A stretch of 64,000 nucleotides of DNA from Persicaria tinctoria (GCA_037127255.1 JBANSL010000005.1:81473160-81537159); one strand, 5' to 3'. Shown: positions 53,260-64,000, counted from the first letter of the stretch. The notes: generated from the sequence alone by a model not told the origin. Translations and numbers: made by a program.

Positions 53260-53400
53260 CTCCGTAAGAAGATAGAGAGCAAGAGGGATCGATGGTCGTA
53301 AGAAGATAGAGAGCAAGAGGGATCGATGGCGGCAGACCAAACGACTCTCCCCGACGATGCCTCTATCGAGTATGTGATCTCTAATTTGCCAATCCCTACT
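53260..53400 (+). other. Possible captured first exon in the Mutator-like element
   Basis: A 34-base unit (GTAAGAAGATAGAGAGCAAG and on) is tandemly repeated. It is followed by ATGGCGGCAGACCAAACG, reading MAADQTTLPDDASIE up to a GTATGT donor-like site. It looks like a UTR plus a short first exon. The source gene is unknown. Confidence 0.3.
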
Positions 53401-54300
53401 TTCTCCAATTGAACTCCTTATTTGTCTGGAAATTGAGTTGTTTGAAATCCCTAAATCGAGTTAATTGAAATCCCTAATTTCTCTCATTCAACCCCTTATT
53501 TTTCTTATGAAATTGGGTTGTTTGCTTCATTAATGGGACTAAATTTTTCATGGGTTCACTTGGTAACTTCGGTTGCACTGTTGGATTTGATGCCACTTTG
53601 GTTACACTGGTAGAGCAATTAACAGTAGGTTACATATCTCATATTGAGATGCACTGTTGGATTGGGCTGTTTGTTTCTACCTTAGCATGCTATAGGCAGA
53701 TTGCAGATGCAAAAACAACCTATTAGCAAAGTCATAAGCACTGCCTTTTTGCCTAAATTGGCTCTCAATTCAGACTGATAGAAAGTAACTCAATGTTCTT
53801 TATAACTCTGGTAGAACATGTATCTGTAAAATAAGAATAAATTATCACTAAAATAATGACAGTGACGAAAAAGTTAGCAAAATTATCAAAAATCACCTGA
53901 CTTTGTATCTCACTTGGATTGATTACATTTAAAATCAACTATACCTTATTTTTGTTCTGTGTTGCCTCTTCAAATCATGTATAGCAGATTTTGAGGACTG
54001 AAAACAGGTTTGATAGTTTTCAAGATTAAAGCTTCATGTTTGCCAACATTTTCTTTCCCTGTATTTTAAACACTTAACATGTATAGCAGATTTTGAGGAC
54101 TGAAAGCAGGACGGATTTTGAGGACTGTAAACGGGACTGAAAACAGGTTTGATAGTATTCACTGGTGTTTAAGGGTTCTAACGTTGAAAACTAAGCATAG
54201 GATATACACACCTAATTTTGGGATTCAAGTATGATTTCTTGGCTGATTGTGTATGGTACATTATACCCTTGATCTATTACGACAGGTAATGTAATTTTTT

Positions 54301-54370
54301 AGCCTATTAGCTCAAATGGTAGAGCTATGTGTTTTACACATCGATGTGGGTTCGAATCCCACATAGGCTA
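54301..54370 (+). tRNA. tRNA-like gene with a shortened anticodon arm
   Basis: A perfect 7-bp acceptor stem (AGCCTAT with ATAGGCT) and discriminator A. The D arm is GCTC-AAATGGTA-GAGC, the T arm is GTGGG-TTCGAAT-CCCAC. Pol III box A (TAGCTCAAATGG) and box B (GGTTCGAATCC) are both intact. The anticodon region is 3 bases short: ATGTG-TTTTA-CACAT gives 5 bp with a 5-base loop. ATGT-GTTTTAC-ACAT gives 4 bp with a normal 7-base loop and anticodon TTT (Lys). Total 70 bases instead of 72-73. It lies inside the Mutator-like element, downstream of its transposase gene. It may be a pseudo-tRNA or a SINE head. Confidence 0.6.
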
Positions 54371-54792
54371 ACTTACCACTAAAGCTTGAATGAGTAAGAT
54401 GAAGTACCAATTGAAATAGAAAATTTCCCATACATTCATCAAGATGAAACAAAACATCAGCAAGATGTAGTCCAATACTTGGTAGGATAAAAACCACTTC
54501 AATAAGACTAATCCAATGTTTATGCAAATGATGACACCTTGTTTTAATATGCTGAAATATAGCAGAAATATAAATGAAGACCGAAATGTATAAAAGAACA
54601 TCAGAAAGGGCTAAGAGTGGAAATCGGCAACAGCAGCAGCAAAGCAACTTGAACACCGACACATGTACAACAGAAGGCCAAAACCTCAAAGGGTTGAAAG
54701 GTCACATATCACTTCCTTGAAGGAGTTTAGCATAGGCATTATAGTCATCACACTAGAATCAATAAGACAAAGCTTAGTGTAGGAAATAATTG

Positions 54793-57700
54793 TTATAGTT
54801 GAAAATCGAAAATAGATATTAACAATGTCAAAACCTGTTGTAAAATGTTAAGCAAAGAACCTTGTTGAGCAGGAGTGTTCATTCTATTAACCTGTACATA
54901 TAAATCATCCAAGCATGACAATAACAGACAGAAAAGTAGACAGAAATAATGAGAACTGGTAGACAGAAATTTAATAACAATACAGTAACAGATAGAAAGT
55001 TTGTACACCTGTGTATGATGGTTAATGTCAGCATCGATTGTAACTTGCTCTGCTTGATGACCAATAAAAGTTTGCACACCATCATTTGGTAATTTATTTT
55101 TCTTTACCCTTTTGGATCGTTTCCTCTTTTCAAGAGAACCTTTTGGCATTTTACTAGATTGATGTCTAGGCTTTGGCTTTAAGATTGAGTTTACAACTAT
55201 CTTCATTTGAGTAGGATCACTTCCCATCAGTTGACAACTCTCAAGAGTGGATTGTACATGGTTTCCTCCTGAATTGCAATCAACTTCTCGACGCAAATTA
55301 ATGAGACCCTCTCTCACAAGAGTGTAAGCTTCTTCATATTTTGCAGCTGTCGTGGCCAAATGAGTAGATAAACGACATAAATCTCTGTAACGCCTTCCCA
55401 TCGCTACTTTAGGATCTAAATCAATTGAACTCTAATTGATAACTCTTACACCCTTTTCTTGCATCTTTTGTCCATCTTTTCAAGATGTACTTTTCAGGAA
55501 CTCTTATAATACCATGGTAAGAATAAATCTTCAGTATATGACTGCACAATATACCCGTAAATTCAAATTTTCTACAACTGCAAGATATCAGTTCTGACAT
55601 CTTATCATATGAGACAACATAGCTTGATCGCTTCATGACAGGCTTGACAATATATTTCACACCTTCTTCAATCTCACCATCAGAAGGCTTTTCAATCACA
55701 CAGTCGAAAGCCTTGGACAATTCAGCTTGAAATAATGTAAACACCTCTGGTGTATACACACTTGCCACATGCTTCAAAAGTTTTATCGGCATAGACAGTA
55801 CCACTTTACTCTGACATGCTTTAAAATCCGCGACTATCTCATCATATCGGCGATCATCAAGTAGCCGCTGAAAGTGTTCAAAAAACCTAGGCAAATCATG
55901 TTTAGAACTTACATAGTGCTTAATGACCTTATTCATGCTTTCACTTCGCTGCGTAGTCATCATCTCAACACAAAAAGTGTCCCGCCCATAAACTAATGCC
56001 CATTTTTCTTTGATTTTGAACATCTTGTTTAACCAATCATTGTCTTGTAAATTATACTTCTGCAGCATGTTGTCCCACGACAACAAAAAATCTTATTCAT
56101 AATCATGATCATAGATGCAACTCTTGAATACTATTGAGAAGTCTTTAAACATCTCATATACACTACTCAAGTGAATGGCTGCATTCTGAAAAATGTGCCA
56201 TAAACACAACCGATGATAAGTCTCTGGCCATTTTTGTTTGAGTGCTTTGGACATTGCAGCATCTTGATCGGTGATCATCGTTCTTGGTAGTTTTCCACCC
56301 ATAGCCTTCACAAATGTATCAAATAACCATATAAAAGAATCTGCAGTCTCATCATATAACAATGCAACACCAAAAATAATGGTTTTTTTTTTGTGATGAT
56401 TCACTCCAACGAATAAGGAAATTGGTCGCCCATCTTTATGTTTCCGATATGTAGTATCGAAGCATACTACATCACCGAAATCACCATAATCTGACACAAT
56501 TTTTGCATCCGCCCAAAAAATATTTGTGATCAAATCATCTTCATCCACTTGAATTGCATAAAAGAAGTTAGGGTCCTCTATTTGCATGGATTGCAAGTAA
56601 CCAAGAACGTTTTTTTGTCTCACTTGGCCTTATTTTTCCAGTGCGCTTACTTCTCAAGTAATTGTTATAATCCACACGAACAAATCCAAGACTATCACGG
56701 CCTCCTGCTTGCTTTGCCATGAGCTCAAAGGCATTTCTGGGGGCAATACCTGACATATCGGCCATATCTACATCTACTGCTTGTGACAATGACACCTTTC
56801 TGTGCGATCTAAATAGATGAGCCTTACTTAGACTAGCCAAGATGTGATTGGGCTCGGGAACAAAATTCACAACAGTGTACTTGCTTGTATGACAACGACA
56901 GATTTTTAGCATAGCCAAACATCCGAATCTTGTCTCTGGACGATGAGATTTGTAAACATCATCTCGTCTATCTGGTCCCCTTTTACCCTCACATGAGCAA
57001 ACAAATTTCCTATCCACCACTCTCTCCTTTGGTCCATGTGACTTGCTTTTTCTAACATAAAAGCCAATTTCCTTTGCATAAGCATTGTAAAATTCATAAG
57101 CAACATCTTCAGCTTTAAACTCCATGGCAGCTGTTGACTCCACCTTGATGATAATATGTGATATATTTTTGTAGGATGATGGAAGACAAATAAGGTAGTA
57201 TTTTATGCAAATATCAATTATATTTTGTGGTTGTTTTATTTATTATTCTCGAAATACATTTATTTGGCTCACACAACTATATGTGCTATGTATTTTAATT
57301 AGGCCAATATTCTAGAAGAATTGTTTTTAACCACATGCTTATTTACGTGCTTTATATGGAAGATTTGATTTTAACAAATATTTGAAAAAGAAATTGCTTT
57401 TACATTTGGCTTGGTTACTTATTAATTAAGTGCTTGGTTTTTAAAAGATTTGGTCAACGTTACGTAAATTGTTTTTAAATTGATATTTGAAAGTGGTTAC
57501 TTGATATTGCTTAAATTGGATTTGATTTGTGCAGATTATCTATTTTCCATATATATTTTCGGATGAAGTAATTTAAATTTGTATAAATTTTATCTCACAT
57601 CTTTTATTGGATTTTCGGTTAAGAATATATTGGATATATATATATATATTTGTGGTTATAGAATTAATTTGTACAGGATTTTGTCAAACTTAATTTGGAA

Positions 57701-58807
57701 GAAAAAGATCTCAGCAAATCCATATCTCAGCAAGTAAGAAGGAGATCTCAGCCAAGATGTTTCAACAACAGTAATTTAAATTGAAGAAGAGCGTAAATTT
57801 AAATTAAAGAAAAGCTTGGAGTGGCCATAAGATTTCACCAGCACCAATCTCGGATATCTCTCCATAAATTCAACGTACAAATTGTTGTTACAGTTAAAGA
57901 AGATTTGGGGAGATAAAAATCAGCAAACCCTTAGCAGCTCTCGGCTATAAAGACAGAAGGAAGAGATCGATCAAAAAACACCTTCACCAAGCCGTCTCTG
58001 CGCATCAAGAGCTCTCAAGTCTTCAGACGCCATTGCTGATTTTATTTCTTTCCCATCTCTCTATTTGTAATCGCTTTATTTCTTTGAGAGTTAGGAAGTC
58101 TTGAGCTTCATAGTTTAATTCAATCCCTGTTATACTAAGAGTATCATATACTCAAACGTATCACACTTCGGTTTGGCAAATGGGACTTTTATTTCTCTGT
58201 ATTTTGGGTGTACTAGATAGCTAAGAGAGGTGGGGCTCTTCTAGACTGGTCTAGGACTCCAAGGGAACGCGAGTTGACTAGATTGCAATTGTATAGGAGA
58301 TAGGCTTCTCGGTGAGCTATTAGGATCCATAAGGAAGAGGAATAAAAGTTGTTGAATCCTACGGGGTGGATAACCCTAGGCGGGGACGTAGGATGATTTA
58401 GAGCCGAACCTCGTTAACAAGTCCTGTGTTATTTATTTCTCTGTTAAATTTCTAACGTCTGATTTCATTGCAGAAGTAACAGGGCACGAAAAGTGTTGTT
58501 CAAGGTCTTGAGTTCGAGTTTAAGGTCTTGAGATTCTGTATCCAGCTCTTGAAGTTGCTACTGCAGAAAGAATTTGCGAAAAGCGTTCATACTTTATTCA
58601 ATCCCCCTTCTAGAGTATTTGTCTATTACTGTTATTTACTTTAAGTACTCGATTCTTCACCAGCCACTGGTATCATTGATTTAGAGACTTTTTCGTGAAT
58701 GATATCTTTTCACTTTTATTATCCACGGAAGAATCAATAGGATCCTTATCAACCTCAAATTCCAAACGTCTTCGTGATTGATCTTCTACCTCTGGTGCAG
58801 AATCCAT
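54793..58807 (-). pseudogene. FAR1/FRS-type MULE transposase gene, disrupted
   Basis: FAR1-family proteins derive from Mutator-like transposases and bind DNA. On the minus strand, an N-terminal piece starts at 58807 (MDSAPEVEDQ to KKSLNQ) and is cut by a solo LTR. The body follows: the FAR1 zinc-finger domain (57124-56800; MEFKAEDVAYEFYNAYAKEIGF, CSCEGKRG), the MULE transposase core (56600-56100; CFDTTY, ITDQDAAMSKAL, CLWHIFQNA) and the SWIM finger CSCRKFEFTGILCSHILKI (about 55580-55530). A basic tail with an intron runs 55401-54835. Breaks are a one-base shift in an A-run near 56617, a TAA at 56093-56095, and a shift near 55425. The N-terminal piece is also one base out of frame with the body. 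Whether it was an active transposase or a domesticated FRS cannot be said; the flanking TIRs favour a transposon. Confidence 0.85.
57149..58675 (+). mobile_element. Solo LTR inside the FAR1-type gene
   Basis: Ends TGATAATATG and GGTATCA (inverted TGATA/TATCA). TTGA(T) is repeated at both borders (57145-57149, 58676-58680), a 4-5-bp target duplication. Removing it rejoins the N-terminal coding piece to the transposase body. It has a CTATAAAG element near 57946. It ends with a ggtatca stretch that could be mistaken for a primer site, but no internal retroelement sequence follows. Confidence 0.7.
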
Positions 58808-59381
58808 AGTGCGCCTTCAAAGTTATTTAAAATTAGATTATGGTGTACTTGCACATAATAATTGAATCATCGGTACATGCACATATAAGATTTTATTCTC
58901 ACATTGGTTCAAATCTTATTCAAGGGCTAACAATTGATTAATTATCAAACAAAACTAATCTTATTTCGGATGATTTGAAAAGGTTAAGTTTGTGAATCAT
59001 AAGATGCAAAAATCAATTGAATTCATCTTTAATTTCAATCACATACTCAATGGTTATTATGCATCATAAAAAATCACATGATAAAAAGGTTGCACCTTGT
59101 GTTAGCGGTGGCAAGGGGTGGCGCTGGTGATGTCCTCAGGCGAACAACGGCTTTGACGGGAGCGTCGAGGGCATTTGATGGTAGTGGTGGCAACAAGGAA
59201 TTTTTTCCAGAATTGACGGTTGCAAAGGAGGGTGACTGGGTAAGGGTTTGGGTTTAGTTAATATTATTCATGGGTTCACGATTTGGTTTAATATTGATGG
59301 GTTTGAAAGAATTAATTTATATGGCCAGCTGCACCAATCAAAATTGAAGGAAGGATAGAGGATTTGCACCGATTGCTACCC

Positions 59382-60989
59382 ACCTGCCCATGTATTTTAT
59401 TTATTTTTCAAGTTTCAGTTTATGATTACACAACTCATACATGAGAGCATCCGAGAGAAGATCATTTTCAAGTTCTAGTACCTATTTGGAAAGGCTTCTT
59501 CATCATTAATCATTAATTTTTTTTTCTCTTCATTAGATTTATTTGCCTCGGGGTGTGTGAATAAGTTTTAAAAATTTGTCCATTTTTTCTGTCATTAGTT
59601 TTTTTTTATCTAGGTGTGTATAGATGTGATATTAGTAACTCTTAAAAATTTGTTCATTGTATATTTTATTTTTCTCCTTATTAGTTTTTTTTTTCTTGGT
59701 GTGTATACATGTGTTATACATGTGATATTAATAACTCTTAAAATTTTGTTAATTGTATAAGACGATTTTAGCCTATCCCGATTTTTATTCCTGGTTCCGT
59801 GCCTGTAAGCATTACAAGTTACCACTTTCCACACAACTATATATGCTTGCTGTTCATAAACCTAAAAAGGAAGGAAAGGATGGTGCAATTTTCTCCATAG
59901 AGATGCAGCAAGTAGAGCACTTTTTCCCTCAGACAGTTAAATTCAATAATATCCTTCAAAAGATAGACAAAGAATGAAGGAACTTGCCGATAAAATTACT
60001 TGAATTAGTGCGCACAGAGAAATAAGACAATGATCCAACTTAATCAAGGAGATGCACAGTTTAGGGTGGAGAAAAAAGTGAGAACAAGCTGCATCCACCA
60101 CTACTGTACAAATATATAATTAAGCAGCATGAATCATGAACCAACGATACATGTAGGCATCCAATATAGCAATTCATATAGACAGTACATGACTAATCCT
60201 CCATGGGCCGAGCACTAGCATGCAAAGTACTCGAGCTGGGTAAGCCAAGCGACAAGCCGCAAGACAGGCTCACCCATGCCAAGTTAACCAAGGCATGAGT
60301 ACCCATTATAGCACAAATTGCTCCTAGTGGGATTTGAGCCAAATACACAGCTTATACTAGATAACTTCATTGTATACACAAGAGGACAAGAACAAGAGAC
60401 GAAGTAAAGAAGCCATATAGGTACTTGTATGGGGAAAAACTTACCAAGATCCTAATTATGCTTTCATCCTCGAAAAATTATAGCAATAATGATTCACTTA
60501 CCAAGATCCTAATTATGCTTTCAGTAGTATTTAAGTGCCAGAGAAAAACTGAGGATAAAATGAATCATTCAACAATATATGCAGAGTAAGGTTGCGAAAA
60601 GGATATCTAACCTAAAAATGATATAGTATTCCTTATTTGGTTCTCAATTCCCACTATAATAAATAACAGAAATTGCCCATGACTGCGTAAGACTCTCTAT
60701 CTAACTTGCTTTCACTCTCAATACACCAAATCAAGTAGACCAGAGGATACAAAAGATAGATAAAACTATAAGATCAGAAGGAAGAATATCTTGTACCATA
60801 TCCTTCGGAGTCCTTGTTCATGAACCTTATAAGATGATGATCATCAGTAGTAGCCAATTAGTTTATATCACTCAAGTAGTATTCCACCTGCGTATTAAAG
60901 TTGCTACACTTAAGTCTAAATCTTATTAAAAGAAGAAGAAGTAGCAATTGAAGGTACGAGTACTCAACTATATAGCACCCATAAACCTC
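59382..60989. other. AT-rich region with a small tandem repeat, no gene
   Basis: Between 59530 and 59760 a unit of about 75-95 bases, with TTAGTTTTTTTT then GGTGTGTATA then AACTCTTAAAA, occurs three times. The word TACCAAGATCCTAATTATGC is repeated at 60444 and 60501. A domain-less open frame spans 59753-59977. Nothing else is recognised. Confidence 0.5.
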
Positions 60990-61833
60990 ATTCTGGTCCT
61001 TTGGTTGACGACCCAACACTGTACAGGAGCCTCGCTGGTGCTCTTCAGTATCTCACTTTCACCAGGCCTGATATCAGTTACGCCGTTCAGCAGATCTGCT
61101 TGTTCATGCATGCCCCTAGGGAACCTCACTTTCAGGATTTGAAGCGGATCATTCGGTACATCAGCGGCACCCTCGAGCTCGGCACCACCATCACTCCTTC
61201 CTCTAAGCTTGATCTTGTGGCTTACACTGATGCGGATTGGGGTGATTGTCCAGACACACGTCGCTCCACGTCTGGTTACTGTGTCTTCCTCAATGACACT
61301 CTTGTGTCTTGGTTAGCCAAGCGTCAGTCCGTCGTGTCTCGCTCCAGCGCTGAAGCCGAATACAGGGGTGTTGCCAACGTTGTCTCCGAGTGCTCTTGGC
61401 TCCGCAATCTCCTGCTTGAGCTCCGTTGCCCCTTGCAGAAGGCCACTCTGGTCTACACTGACAACGTCTCCGCCGTCTACCTGGCTAGCAACCCAGTCTA
61501 GCATCAACGCACGAAGCACATTGAGCTTGATCTCCACTTCGTCAGGGACAAGGTTGCCATTGGACATGTCCGCGTTCTACATGTCCCGTCCTCTTATCAG
61601 TACGCTGATATATTCACCAAGGGTTTACCTAGACAGTTGTTCATTAATTTTCGTTCCAGTCTCACTGTACGGACCCCTCCCGTTTCGACTGCGGGGGTTT
61701 GATAGATTACATAGGTCTCGTATTGTATAGTGGGCTAAAAGCTCATTAAGGCCCAATACCTTTGTAACCTATATATATATATGTTATATCAATGAATGGA
61801 AACCCTCAAGGAGGACTTTACATCAATTCTACA
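60990..61833 (+). mobile_element. Ty1/Copia 3' fragment: RNase H and LTR
   Basis: Begins within the pol gene at DDPTLYRSLAGALQYLTF. It runs through RNase H with an intact YTDADWGDCPDTRRSTSGY core, SRSSAEAEYR and YTDNVSAVYLA. One nonsense TAG (61499-61501) replaces a Gln codon; the end QYADIFTKGLPRQLF is complete and stops at about 61702. The polypurine tract GCGGGGG precedes the LTR. It is the same family as the element at 17.8-22.1 kb (over 70 percent alike by eye in this domain), but a separate insertion that kept the 3' end the other lost. Confidence 0.85.
61700..61833 (+). repeat. Short 3' LTR of the Copia fragment
   Basis: TGATAGATTAC to TTCTACA, 134 bases, directly after the purine tract. 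Contains a TATATATATATA stretch and GGAAACCCTCAAGGAGGA. The sequence just before the primer site of the first Copia element (GCAAACCCTAAGGGGGA) has a similar end. Very short for an autonomous Copia family. Confidence 0.65.
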
Positions 61834-61861
61834 ATCTTCCACTCTTAACTAACACTGAAGG

Positions 61862-62005
61862 TAGAATCTTTTGACACACACATCGAAGCTAGTACTTGCC
61901 AAGAAGAAGTGCAGTATGTTGGAGTGGTCAAGATCCTCGCGAACAATCTTGAGCAAGGCATCCAACACATCGCGATCCTTTCTAGACTCAGTGTATCCAA
62001 GAGAT
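61862..62005 (-). pseudogene. CYP76 exon 2 / intron 2 fragment
   Basis: Matches 47790-47955 of the P450, including the intron side (CGAAGCTAGTA), the GC donor (GCAAGT on the minus strand) and the end of exon 2 (LKIV, DVLDALL). Here the codon after LKIV is CGC, not TGA, and 15 bases of exon are missing. The P450 sequence ends abruptly near 62005. Confidence 0.8.
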
Positions 62006-62689
62006 TGAGCACCATTAATAAAGCACTTTAGCTAAATATGATATGGGCCAGGTATATAGTCATTCAGTAATATGCGAGCCCATATACACTGGCCCAAACC
62101 TCACAATTATGTAACATCCTCTACTATGTGATCTATAGAAAAGAGAAAAAGACATGCAAGATCCAATTACCTATTCCATATTAAGGATAATTAAGTTGAA
62201 TATTCAGATAAATGTTTAACTTGTAATCTTGAACATTAGTTGAGCTTATTTAGGAGTTTATCTGTTAAACCTCCTGTATATATTTCCTATCCCTACTCAA
62301 TATTAATCACTCGACTTTTCATCTTTATCATCTCTCAATATTCCATACCTTCCCTTAAATCCAAATCTTGGGTAGGATTAGGATCACCCGTTGGGTCAAC
62401 CTCTAAGATAGTAGTAAATATATTAAAATTAACCAACTCTTATCAAAACCAGGGAAACTCCCTTCTCAATGTTTACCATCCCATGACGTACATTTCCCTA
62501 CCTAGAATAACGTTTAATGTCATTCAACTTAATTTGATATGTTTTTTCTTGAATTAAAGTTTGATCAACTTATTAATTATGTAATTATTGATGTTCATAA
62601 TAGGTAAGACATCATTCAACCATATAGAATTTGCATATTGAAAAATAATAATAATAATTGATGATAAAGCCGACCAAAAAAATAATGAT
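62006..62689. other. No gene seen
   Basis: AT-rich spacer. A 105-codon open frame (62240-62557) has no domain and looks fortuitous. Confidence 0.45.
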
Positions 62690-62840
62690 GTTAATAATTA
62701 TAGTGATGTGATAATAATAATAATAAGATGGGGCTCGAACACGGGACGCTTCGCCTCTCCTCCTTTACTTTCCTTTCCTTGCTCCAAATGTTACATCCGT
62801 GACCAGTTAAACTAAGATGCGGGATCAACTTTCCTTTCCT
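62690..62840 (-). mobile_element. SINE-like or tRNA-related element
   Basis: On the minus strand: TTAGTTTAACTGGTCACGG (box A-like), about 60 bases further GTGTTCGAGCCCC (box B), then CATC and a (TTA)n tail. The order box A, box B, simple tail is that of a tRNA-derived SINE. No cloverleaf can be drawn and no target duplication was found. Confidence 0.4.
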
Positions 62841-63359
62841 ATTATCAAGTGGGCTAAGCAGATTTAATGATCTAATGTTCATTCTTCTTATACTTCCTCT
62901 TCAAATTTCGGGGGTGGTCCGCCAGTGGAGATGTATGCATTCATATCCCCTAACAAAAATGTATCCATACATTGAGAAATATATAGGTGTAGTTGGACTC
63001 TTTAATAGTAAGTGGATAATGCTCTAAAGTCAACATGCAATTATATAATATATACATACTTTAGGGTGAGGTTGTTATCAGAGGGGGTTGTCGGGTTTAG
63101 GTCGAAGTGTATGCATCTCATATCCCCGAACAAGCTAATACTCTATCCATATTGAGAAATAGATGTAGTTAATTGGACTCTTTATCAGTATGCTTTCCCC
63201 CCTTAATAGTATATGTTTATTTAATTGATGGGATGCAATATATACCTATATATTGTAATTTGTAAGGCTTCCATATAGTGAATACGTACATATTTAATCA
63301 AACTTAGAGGCGGAGCTAGAGGAGTACTTAAAAAATAAACGTGCCGACCCCAACATTAA
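62841..63359. other. No gene; internal direct repeat
   Basis: ATGTATGCATTCATATCCCC (62931) and GTGTATGCATCTCATATCCCC-like (63107) start two related blocks of about 80 bases that both contain ATTGAGAAATA and TTGGACTCTTTA. Confidence 0.5.
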
Positions 63360-64000
63360 GGGCGTGTTTGGATGTAGCGTTTTAGGGCGTTTGATAGAGT
63401 GTGAGATAGAGCGTTAGATAGAACGCTCTCCCAATTGTGTTTGGCAGGCCATGGCGTTTTCAGAATTGAAACGCTCTGAGTTCATCTCCATCGACAGCTT
63501 TGGAAGCGTTTCATCGGCCGCTCCCATTTGAAAGCGTTGGATGAAATTTTAAAGTGTTCGACGGTGAAGAAAAATTGGAATCCCTCTCCTCTCTTCATCA
63601 TCGCCATCGCCTTCCATGAGTGGCGCACGACGAGCTCGGTAAGATCTCTAATCGAGTCTATTTCTCATTAAGGCAGGAACCCCAATTTCGATTTCAATCA
63701 TCGTTTTGCCGGTTTGTAGAGGCTCTTCCCAGATTCCAAATCGTCATCTCCACCAAACTCTTTCACGCTCTTCAGGTAAGAACCAATTTCGATTCCGAGG
63801 GTTCTGTAACCTAAAATTTCTCATTTAATTTCGATTTTGTCAGTCATTTGTGAATGGCTCCTTCCAATTGCTTGTTTGATTCATCTGGAAATGCATTTAT
63901 GGGGTATTATTGGGGTTCTTCTCTTCCTAGTGTTGCAATGCATTTACTTCTGCATCACTGATGTGATTTTGCTTCCTCATTTATTTGAAAGGGACATCTA
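63360..64000. mobile_element. Left part of a possible hAT-like element
   Basis: GGGCGTGTTTGGATGTAGCG is a common start of plant hAT or PIF-type non-autonomous elements. It is followed by UTR-like and exon-like sequence (63590-63780) with a GTAAGA donor-like site. The right end lies beyond the window, so the call stays open. Confidence 0.35.

Larger units (their letters stand above)
52893..59381 (-). mobile_element. Mutator-like element with a FAR1-type transposase gene
   Basis: Terminal inverted repeats of about 150 bases: 52893-53040 on the plus strand matches the complement of 59240-59381 (GGTGCAAATCCTCT, then TTCAATTTTGATTGGT, then AGCTGGCCATATAAATTAA, then AAACCCATCAATATTAAACCAAA). A FAR1/MULE transposase gene lies between on the minus strand. 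Total 6.5 kb, including a nested 1.5-kb solo LTR. The 9-mers at the borders (TGTAATTTT and TGTATTTTA if the right end is extended) match only 7 of 9, so the target duplication is uncertain. The transposase is broken and the element is presumably immobile. Confidence 0.75.

Noticed and set aside
54301..54370. Reading the tRNA-like gene as tRNA-Val (TAC) or as a TTA suppressor
   Set aside because: Those frames leave the anticodon stem unpaired. Only the shortened-arm foldings pair properly.
58662..58675. TGGTATCA at the end of the solo LTR as a tRNA-Met primer site
   Set aside because: The target duplication places it inside the LTR end, and the following bases are the FAR1-type coding sequence.
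52884..59399. A 9-bp target duplication for the FAR1 Mutator-like element
   Set aside because: The best pair matches only 7 of 9 and requires extending one end beyond the aligned TIR, so I do not claim it.
59753..59977. A 74-codon open frame
   Set aside because: Overlaps an AT-rich tandem repeat at its start and matches no domain.

Overview
Plant nuclear DNA. The protein-coding genes are split by GT-AG (and one GC-AG) introns, and the window is packed with plant-type transposable elements: hAT, Mutator-like, Stowaway, Copia, LINE and non-autonomous LTR elements. A TPS-a type terpene synthase, a CYP76-type cytochrome P450 and a cysteine-rich receptor-like kinase point to a eudicot. The TPS-a plus CYP76 pairing would fit an asterid such as a Lamiales species, but that placement is inference.

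Only two host genes look intact. The first is a seven-exon terpene synthase (8774-12922, +, 579 residues, all metal-binding motifs present, no plastid transit peptide). The second is a seven-exon cysteine-rich receptor-like kinase (34847-41166, +, 673 residues, all kinase motifs present). A three-exon CYP76-like P450 (47004-51249, -) has full domain architecture but an in-frame TGA at codon 280. Two small fragments of the same P450 lie at about 43.3 kb and 61.9 kb.

Layout: 0-4 kb, a degenerate WD40 segment duplicated again at 43.8-46.4 kb. 4-8 kb, repeat and LINE/LTR remnants. 8.2-13.1 kb, the terpene synthase with four MITEs around it or in intron 1. 13.2-17.2 kb, a Pack-MULE with a perfect 9-bp target duplication and captured gene pieces. 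17.8-22.1 kb, a broken Copia element. 22.8-24.1 kb, a long inverted array of a GTGACAAT motif. 24.3-33.2 kb, a decayed copy of the receptor-kinase locus that has absorbed two nested hAT elements and a 4.7-kb hAT-like element; the latter carries a 3.5-kb LTR element with a tripled 665-bp unit. 34.8-41.5 kb, the intact kinase. 42.3-43.3 kb, a solo LTR. 43.8-46.7 kb, WD40 and LRR relics. 47-51.2 kb, the P450. 52.9-59.4 kb, a Mutator-like element whose FAR1/FRS-type transposase gene is broken by nonsense and frameshift changes and by a 1.5-kb solo LTR, with a tRNA-like gene inside it. 61-61.8 kb, a Copia 3' end with a 134-bp LTR. The remainder is AT-rich with no gene seen.

Functional reading: the terpene synthase and the P450 are a possible terpenoid gene pair about 34 kb apart on opposite strands, but the P450 copy here seems inactivated. 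Much of the rest records successive insertions; several can be dated relative to each other by target-site duplications and by paralogous empty sites within this same window.
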